A stretch of 64,000 nt of DNA from Lolium rigidum (Eukaryota; Streptophyta; Magnoliopsida; Poales; Poaceae): contig NC_061514.1 in NCBI RefSeq assembly GCF_022539505.1, positions 340,488,644 through 340,552,643 of the forward strand. Direction: 5' to 3'. The translations under genes were made by a program, and so were the position numbers. The notes below the pieces were generated by a model, which was given only the letters and a program-made list of their open reading frames with translations, made no database searches and was not told the origin of the DNA. This document shows positions 56,815 through 64,000 of this stretch, piece after piece; the stretch's first letter is position 1, and every line of letters begins with the position of its first letter.

Positions 56815-58426
56815 TGATACGTCCCAAACGTATCTATAATTTCTTATGTTCCATGCTACTTTTATGATGATACTCACATGTTTTATACATATTATATGTC
56901 ATTATTATGCATTTTCCGGCACTAACCTATTGACGAGATGCCGAAGAGCCGATTCTTTGTTTTCTGCTGTTTTTGGTTTCAGAAATCCTAGTAAGGAAAT
57001 ATTCTCGGAATTCGACGAAATCAACACCCAGGGTCCTATTTTTGCACGAAGCTTCCAGAAGTCCGAGGGAGAGACGAAGTGGGGCCACGAGGTGGCCAGA
57101 CACCGAGGCGGCGCGGCTCGGGCCTTGGCCGCACCGGCATGTTGTGTGGGGCCCCCGTGGCGCCTCTTGACCTGCCCTTCCGCCTACTTAAAGCCTCCGT
57201 CGCGAAACCCCCAGTACCGAGAGCCACGATACGGAAAACCTTACAGAGACGCCGCCGCCGCCAATCCCATCTCGGGGGATTCAGGAGATCGCCTCCGGCA
57301 CCCTGCCGGAGAGGGGAATCATCTCCCGGAGGTCTCTTCATCGCCATGATCGCCTCCGGATCGATTTGTGAGTAGTTCACCCCTGGACTATGGGTCCATA
57401 GCGGTAGCTAGATGGTCGTCTTCTCCTCATTGTGCTATCATGTTAGATCTTGTGAGCTGCCTATCATGATCAAGATCATCTATCTCGTAATCCTACATGT
57501 TGTGTTTGTTGGGATCCGATGAATATTGAATAATATGTCAAGTTGATTATCAATCTATCATATATGTTATTTATGTTATTTATGTTCTTGCATGCTCTCC
57601 GTTGCTAGTAGAGGCTGCGGCCAAGTTGATACTTGTGACTCCAAGAGGGAGTATTTATGCTCGATAGTGGGTTCATGCCTCCATTAAATGCGGGACGGTG
57701 ATGAGAAAGTTCTAAGGTTGTGGATGTCTTGTTGCCACTAGGGATAAAACATCGATGCTTTGTCTAAGGATATTTGTGTTGATTACATTACGCACCATAC
57801 TTAATGCAATTGTACGTTGTTTACAACTTAATACTGGAGGGGTTCGGATGATAACTCTGAAGGTGGACTTTTTAGGCATAGATGCATGTCTGGATAGCGG
57901 TCTATGTACTTTGTCGTAATGCCCTGATTAAATCTCATAGTACTCATCATGATATATGTATGTGCATTGTTATGCCTTCTTTATTTGTCAATTGCCCAAC
58001 TGTAATTTGTTCACCCAACATCTCGCTATCTTATGGGAGAGACACCGCTAGTGAGCTGTGGACCCCGGTCCTATTCTTTACATACTGAAATACAATCTGC
58101 TGCAATTGTTCTTTACTTGTTCTTCGCAAACAACCATCATCATCCACACTATACATCTAATCCTTTGTTTACAGCAAGCCGGTGAGATTGACAACCTCGA
58201 TGTTACGTTGGGGCAAAGTTCTGTGATTGTGTTGTGCGGGTTCCACGTTGGCGCCGGAATCCCCGGTGTTGCGCCGCACTACACTCCTCCGCCATCAACC
58301 TTCAACGTGCTTCTTGGCTCCTCCTGGTTCGATAAACCTTGGTTTCTTTCTGAGGGAAAACTTGCTACTGTACGCATCACACCTTCCTCTTGGGGTTCCC
58401 AACGGACGTGTCGACTGCACGCATCA
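56815..58426 (+). repeat. Element B (unit 2), 3' LTR
   Basis: 1,612 bases, counterpart of 38748-40356; ends GCACGCATCA before the TSD. Confidence 0.9.
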
Positions 58427-59781
58427 CTATGTACTTTGTCGTAATGCCCTGATTAAATCTCATAGTAGTCATCGTGATATGTATGTGCATTGTTATGCCC
58501 TCTCTATTTGTCAATTGCCCAACAGTAATTTGTTCACCCAACATGCCATTTATCTTATGGGAGAGACACCACTAGTGAACTGTGGACCCCGGTCCGTTCT
58601 TTACACCGAAATACAATCTATCGCAAACTCATGTTCTTTACTTGTTCTTCGCAAACAAACATCATCTTCCACACTATACATTTAATCCTTTGTTTACAGC
58701 AAGCCGGTGAGATTGACAACCTCACCGTTACGTTGGGGCAAAGTACTTTGATTATGTTGTGCAGGTTCCACGTTGGCGCCGGAATCCCCGGTGTTGCGCC
58801 GCACTACACTCCGCCACCAACAACCTTCACGTGTTCCTTGACTCCTACTGGTTCGATAACCTTGGTTTCTTGCGAGGGAAAACTTGCTGCTGTACGCATC
58901 ACACCTTCCTCTTGGGGTTCCCAACGGACGTGTGTCTTGCACGCCATCAAGCAACTTTTTCTGGCGCCGTTGCCGGGGAGATCAAGACACGCTGCAAGGA
59001 GAGTCTCCCTCATCCAATCTCTTTACTTTGTTTTTGTCTTGCTTTACTTTATTTTATTTACTGCTTTGTTTGCTTTCTATATAAAAAATACAAAAAAAAT
59101 TAGTTGCTAGTTTTACTTTATTTACTGTCTTGTTCTCTATACTAAAAACACAAAAAAATTAGTTACTTGCATTTATTTTATTTAGTTTGCTTTATTTACT
59201 ACTGTTAAAATGAATACTCCTGAAAATACTAAGTTGTGTGACTTCACTAGCACAAATAATAATGATTTCCTATGCACACCTATTGCTCCACCTGCTACTA
59301 CAACAGAATTTTTTGAAATTAAACCTGCTTTACTAAATCTTGTTATGAGAGAGCAATTTTCTGGTGTTAGTTCGATGATGCTTGCTGCCCATCTTAATAA
59401 TTTTGTTGAACTTTGTGAAATGCAAAAGTATAAGGATGTAGATGGTGACATTATAATATTGAAATTGTTTCCTTTCTCCTTAAGAGGAAGAGCTAAAGAT
59501 TGGTTGCTATCTTTGCCTAAAAATAGTATTGATTCATGGACTAAATGTAAGGATGCTTTCATTGGTAGATATTATCCTCCTGCTAAAATTATATCTTTGA
59601 GAAGTAGCATAATGAATTTTAAGCAATTGGATAATGAGCATGTTGCTCAAGCATGGGAGAGAATGAAATCTTTGGTAAAGAATTGCCCTACCCATGGACT
59701 GACTACTTGGATGATCATCCAAACCTTCTATGCAGGATTGAATTTTTCTTCGCGGAACCTATTGGATTCAGCTGCTGGAGG
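58427..59781 (+). mobile_element. Element A (unit 2): end of 5' LTR, primer site, start of gag
   Basis: The LTR remainder ends at 58949; the tRNA-Asp primer site TGGCGCCGTTGCCGGGGA is at 58962-58979; gag starts at 59210. The solo LTR C' interrupts at 59781, with TSD GGAGG at 59777-59781. Confidence 0.9.
59210..59781 (+). pseudogene. gag of element A (unit 2), N-terminal part
   Basis: Starts MNTPENTKLCDF; capsid motifs as in B. The frame is open to the insertion, but residues corresponding to DDA in element B read MML because two CTG-site changes near 59370-59385 shift the frame and shift it back. It continues at 61301. Confidence 0.8.
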
Positions 59782-61295
59782 TGATGACCCACAAGTATAG
59801 GGGGTGTATCGTAGTATCTTCGATAAGTAAGAATGTCGATCCCAACGAGGAGCGAGAAGGTGTTGACAAGCGGTTTCGATGAAGGATTCACTCGTAAATG
59901 CTCACGGACAAGTATTCGGGGGTTTTGATGTAACGAGTTGAATAAAGTACGAGTATGTAAAGTGCGAGAGTAACAATTGCAGCGAGTGGCCCAATCCTTT
60001 TTAGCACAAAGGACAAGCCGGTTTGTTTACTTATAATGACCAAACGTTCTCGAGGACACATGGGATTTTAGTCTAGTGCTTTCGCTACATACGGCTAAAT
60101 AATCTTCATTGTTATGATAAGTGTTGTGTGGGTGAACCTATGCTAATGTACCGCCCTTCCTAGGACTAAATACATACTTGTGATTATACCCCTTGCAAGC
60201 ATCCGCAACTACAAGAAAGTAATTAAGAATAAATCTAACCACAGCCTTAAACTGCGAGATCCTGCGATCCCTCCTCGCATCGATATACCAACGGGGGTTT
60301 AGGTTTCGTCACTCCGGCAACCCCGCAATTAGCAAACGAATACAAGATGCATTCCCCTAGGCCCATAAATGGTGAAGTGTCATGTAGTCGACGTTCACAT
60401 GACACCACTAGAAGAATAACACCACAACTTAAATATCACACCATTGAATATTACTCAACCATAGTTCACTACTAACATTTAGACTTCACCCATGTCCTCA
60501 AGAACTAAACGAACTACTCACGAGACATCATATGGAACATGATCAGAGGTGATATGATGATGAATAACAATCTGAACATAAACTTGGTTCAATGGTTTCA
60601 CTCAATAGCATCAACAACAAGTATAGATCGATACCGGGAGAGTTTCCCCTATCAAACAATCAAGATCAAACCCAAATTGCTACGGCGGTGACGGTGTCCA
60701 GCGGTGATGACGGCGGTGATGATGGTGGAGATGATGATGATGGTGATGGTGATGATGTCCAGCTCGATGTCGGTGACGATGGCGTCGATTTCCCCTCCCG
60801 GAGGAATTTCCCCGGCGGATTCCTGCCCGCCGGAGAGCTCTTTTCTCTCTGGTGTTCTCCGCCCCGCAGAGGCGGCTGTAACCCTTCGTGAGGATTCCTC
60901 TGTGGCTTCGGTCTTCGGGACGAAGGGTTTGGCGAAGAAAAGGAGGCGAAAGGGGTCGTGGGCCCCTCACACCACATGGCGGCGCGGCCAGGGCATGGGC
61001 CGCACCGCCCTAGGGTGTGGGCCCACCCTGGGTCCTCCCGGCTCCTCCTTCGGTTTCCTTCGTCATCTTGAAAAATAGGATTTTTGGTATAATTTCCTTC
61101 CACGGTTGATCTTCCGAAATATTGCGTTCGACGGTGCTTTTTCCAGCGGAATCCCGGCTCCGGTGTTCGATCCTCCAATAATGATGAAACATGCAAAATA
61201 GATGAAATAACATAAGTATTGTGTCCCAATATGAAATATATCAATGAATAACAGCAAATTATGATATAAAATAGTGATGCAAATTGGACGTATCA
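59782..61295 (-). mobile_element. C': solo LTR of element C in unit 2
   Basis: 1,514 bases, matching 41714-43228 from end to end, with TSD GGAGG at 59777-59781 and 61296-61300. No internal region. It occupies the same site as the complete C in unit 1 and arose by LTR-LTR recombination. Confidence 0.95.
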
Positions 61296-61300
61296 GGAGG

Positions 61301-62785
61301 TACCTTTATGTCCATCACCTTAGGCGCCGCAACAAAGCTTCTTGACAATATGATGATCAATTACTCTGAATGGCACACTGAAAGGGCTCCACAAGGTAAG
61401 AAGGTAAATTCTGTTGAAGAAACCTCCTCCTTGAGTGATAAGATTGATGCTATTATGTCTATTCTTGTGAATGGTAGATCTAATGTTGATCCTAATAATG
61501 TTCCTTTAGCTTCATTGGTTGCTCAAGAAGAGCATGTTGATATGAACTTCATTAAAAATAATAATTTCAACAACAATGCTTATAGGAATAATTCTGGTAA
61601 CAACTATAGGACATATCCTTCTGCTAATGGTAATGGTTATGGTAATTCTTATGGGAATTCTTACAACAATAATAGGAGTGTACCCCCTGGTCTTGAAGCC
61701 ATGCTTAAAGAAGTTATTAGTACACAAACTGCTTTTAACAAATGCATTGAAGAAAAGCTTGGTAAAATTGATATTCTTGCTTCTAAGGTTGATAGTCTTG
61801 CCTCTGATGTTGATCTTTTAAAATTGAAAGTTATGCCTAATGAAGATAAAGATATTAAGTCATTTTCTACAGCAAACGCCATCCAAGTTCGAATTAATGA
61901 GAATATTAGATTGATGGCTGAATTGCATGCTAGGTGGGAAAGAGAAGAAAATGCTCAAGAGAATAATGTAGCTAAAGATTGGACTATTACCACCGCTAGT
62001 AATGATAATGCTTCACATGTTGCTACACCCCCTACTATCAATGGTAAAATAATTGGTGTTGGCAATGTTTCTACTCCTAGTGCAAAGCGTGCAAAACTGC
62101 CTGAAACTGCTGAAATTGCTAAAACTGCTGAAACTGTTTGTGATAAAACTGCTGAAATTTTTCAAAATATTGGGGACAATGATCCCATTGCTGTAAATCA
62201 TAATGGTTTAGATTTTGATGATTGTCACATCTCTGAAGTTATAAAGTTCTTACAAAAACTTGCTAAAAGTCCCAACGTTAGTGCTATAAATTTGGCCTTT
62301 ACAAAACATATTACAAATGCTCTCATAAAAGCTAGAGAAGAGAAATGAAAACTTGAAACTTCTATTCCTAGGAAGTTAGAGGATGGTTGGGAGCCCATCA
62401 TTAAGATGAGGGTCAATGATTTTGATTGTAATGCTTTATGTGATCTTGGTGCAAGTATTTCTGTTATGCCTAAGAAAATTTATGATATGCTTGACTTGCC
62501 ACCATTAAAAAACTGTTATTTGGATGTTAATCTTGCTGATCATTCTATAAAGAAACCTTTGGGGAGGATTGATAATGTTCGCATTATGGTTAACAATAAC
62601 CTTGTCCCCGTTGATTTTGTTGTCTTGGATATTGAATGCAATGCATCTTGTCCCATTATATTGGGAAGACCTTTTCTTTGAACTGTTGGTGCTACCATTG
62701 ATATGAAGGAAGGTAATATTAAGTATCAATTTCCTCTTAAGAAAGGTATGGAACACTTCCCTAGAAAGAGAATGAAGTTACCTTA
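61301..62785 (+). pseudogene. gag C-terminus and protease of element A (unit 2), two nonsense codons
   Basis: Continues gag after C' (FMSITLGAATKLLDNMM), with the Asn/Tyr/Gly linker and a TGG where B has its TGA. It stops at TGA 62346-62348 (TGA where B has CTA), then the protease with CDLGAS, closer to canonical than in B, runs to a TGA at 62679-62681 (CGA to TGA, a typical methyl-CpG decay) within GRPFLR. Element A therefore shows older, ordinary decay than B. Confidence 0.75.
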
Positions 62786-64000
62786 TGATTCTATTATTAT
62801 AACAAATTATGATGTTGATGCTTCATCTCTCGATAATACTTGATTCACACTTTCTGCGCCTAGCTGAAAGGCGTTAAAGAAAAGAGCTTATGGGAGACAA
62901 CCCATTATTTTACTTCTGCACTTTTGTTTTATATTTGAGTCTTGGAAGTTGTTACTAATGTAGCAAACTCTCCTTATCTTTATTTTATTGCATTGTTGTA
63001 CCAAGTAAAGTCTTTGATAGTAAAGTCAATACTAGATTTAGATTACTGCGCAGAAACAGATTTCTTACTGTCACGAAATTGAGCCGCCCCTTCTGTAGGT
63101 AATTTATAAAAATCTGCCAATTTACGTGTGTGATCCTCAGATATGTACGCAACTTTCATTCAATTTGAGCATTTTCATCTGAGCAAGTTAAGTGCCCCAG
63201 AAAAATTCGTCTTTACGGACTATTCTGTTTTGACAGATTCTGCCTTTTATTTCGCATTGCCTGTTTTGCTATGTTTGATGGATTTCTTTGTTCCATTAAC
63301 TTTCAGTAGCTTTGTGCAATGTCCAGAAGTGTTAAGAATGATTATGTCACCTCTGAATATATGAATTTTCAAATTATGCACTAACCCTCTAATGAGTTTG
63401 TTTTGAGTTTGGTGCGGAGGAAGTTTTCAAGGGTCAAGAGAGGAGGATGATACAGTATGATCAAGAAGAGTGAAAAGTCTAAGCTTGGGGATGCCCCCGT
63501 GGTTCATCCCTTCCTATTTTAAGAAGACTCAAGCATCTAAGCTTGGGGATGCCCAAGGCATCCCTTCTTCATCGACAACTTATCAGGTCACCTCTAGTGA
63601 AACTATATTTTTATTCCGCCACATCTTATGTGCTTTACTTGGAGCGTCTGTGTGTTTTTATTTTTGTTTTTGTTTGAATAAAATCGGATCCTAGCATTCC
63701 TTGTTTGGGAGAGAGACACGCTCCGCTGTTGCATATGAACACATATGTTCTTAGCTTTACTTTTAATGTTCATGGCGAAGGTTGAAACTCGCTTCGTTCA
63801 TTGTTATATGGTTGGAAACAGAAAATGCTTCATGTGGAAATTGGTATAATGTCTTGAATAATTTGATACTTGGCAATTTTTGTGCTCATATAGATCATGT
63901 TTAAGCTCTTGCATCATGTACTTTGCACCTATTAATGAAGAACTACATAGAGCTTGTTAAAATTTGGTTTGCATGATTGGTCTCTCTAGAGTCTAGATAT
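62786..64000 (+). other. Element A (unit 2), non-coding 3' internal region
   Basis: Homologous to 36086-37290. Contains the post-protease stem-loops (about 62850-62905) and internal polypurine-tract copies at 63479-63494 and 63537-63552. The 3' LTR of A lies beyond the window. Confidence 0.75.

Larger units (their letters stand above)
51464..58426 (+). mobile_element. Element B (unit 2), lacking most of its 5' LTR
   Basis: Second copy of B starting at the equivalent of 33533. The 5' LTR remnant is 51464-51763, tRNA-Asp primer sites are at 51775-51792 and 51849-51866, and the 3' LTR is 56815-58426. The right TSD CTATG is at 58427-58431, identical to unit 1, so it is a duplicate and not an independent insertion. 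Confidence 0.93.

Noticed and set aside
1..64000. CRISPR array, bacterial operon or prophage
   Set aside because: No regular short spaced repeats or bacterial genes; introns, MITEs and LTR elements show plant nuclear DNA.

Overview
This window looks like intergenic DNA from a large, transposon-rich nuclear genome of a pooid grass (Lolium/Festuca, Avena or Triticeae type; I cannot decide between them). Grass MITEs, a Mutator-like element, the grass 'putative gypsy-type transposon' gene family, Athila/Tat-like Ty3-gypsy elements primed by tRNA-Asp, and a 100-base N run typical of a scaffold join all point that way. Only one ordinary host gene is visible, the first exon of a CYP71-family cytochrome P450 on the minus strand at 4025-4939.

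Layout. 1-3224: three small inverted-repeat elements and a 1.3 kb Mutator-like element with a perfect 9-bp target-site duplication (TSD) and a GC-rich core. 4025-4939: P450 exon. About 5030-6528: an LTR with TATA box and tRNA-Met primer site. 7570-26055: a 'gypsy-type transposon' gene (called D here) with its own promoter, split by three nested insertions: element 1 (8672-15383), element 2 (15696-22469) and a 3-kb solo LTR (22710-25749) inside a 78-base intron. Removing the first two restores one uninterrupted reading frame in exon 1. 26055-31143: a CACTA-type hairpin element, non-LTR debris, an LTR fragment and E, a diverged minus-strand relative of D.

31144-64000 is a nest of related Ty3-gypsy elements. 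Element A enters E at 31144. Element B (32224-40356, TSD ctatg) sits inside A's 5' LTR. Element C (41714-51466, minus strand, TSD ggagg) sits inside A's gag. A tandem duplication then repeats B-A-C: at 51464-51466 the right LTR of C runs directly into the middle of B's 5' LTR, and the second unit continues to 61295, where C is reduced to a solo LTR, and on into A to the end of the window.

Elements 1, 2, A and B encode at most gag, or gag plus an aspartic protease. Only C carries protease, RNase H and integrase, but its reverse-transcriptase core is deleted. All five share a tRNA-Asp primer site, TGATACGTC LTR termini, a GC palindrome upstream of the TATA box and an AAGCTTGGGG polypurine tract, so a C-type relative may mobilise the others. 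The most striking cross-cutting signal is technical: almost every frameshift in C, and most differences between duplicate copies, fall on CTG/CAG trinucleotides (seen as CG, CTCG, CCG or CGAG). That is what systematic base-calling error at CHG-methylated cytosines would look like, and it makes young elements appear broken.
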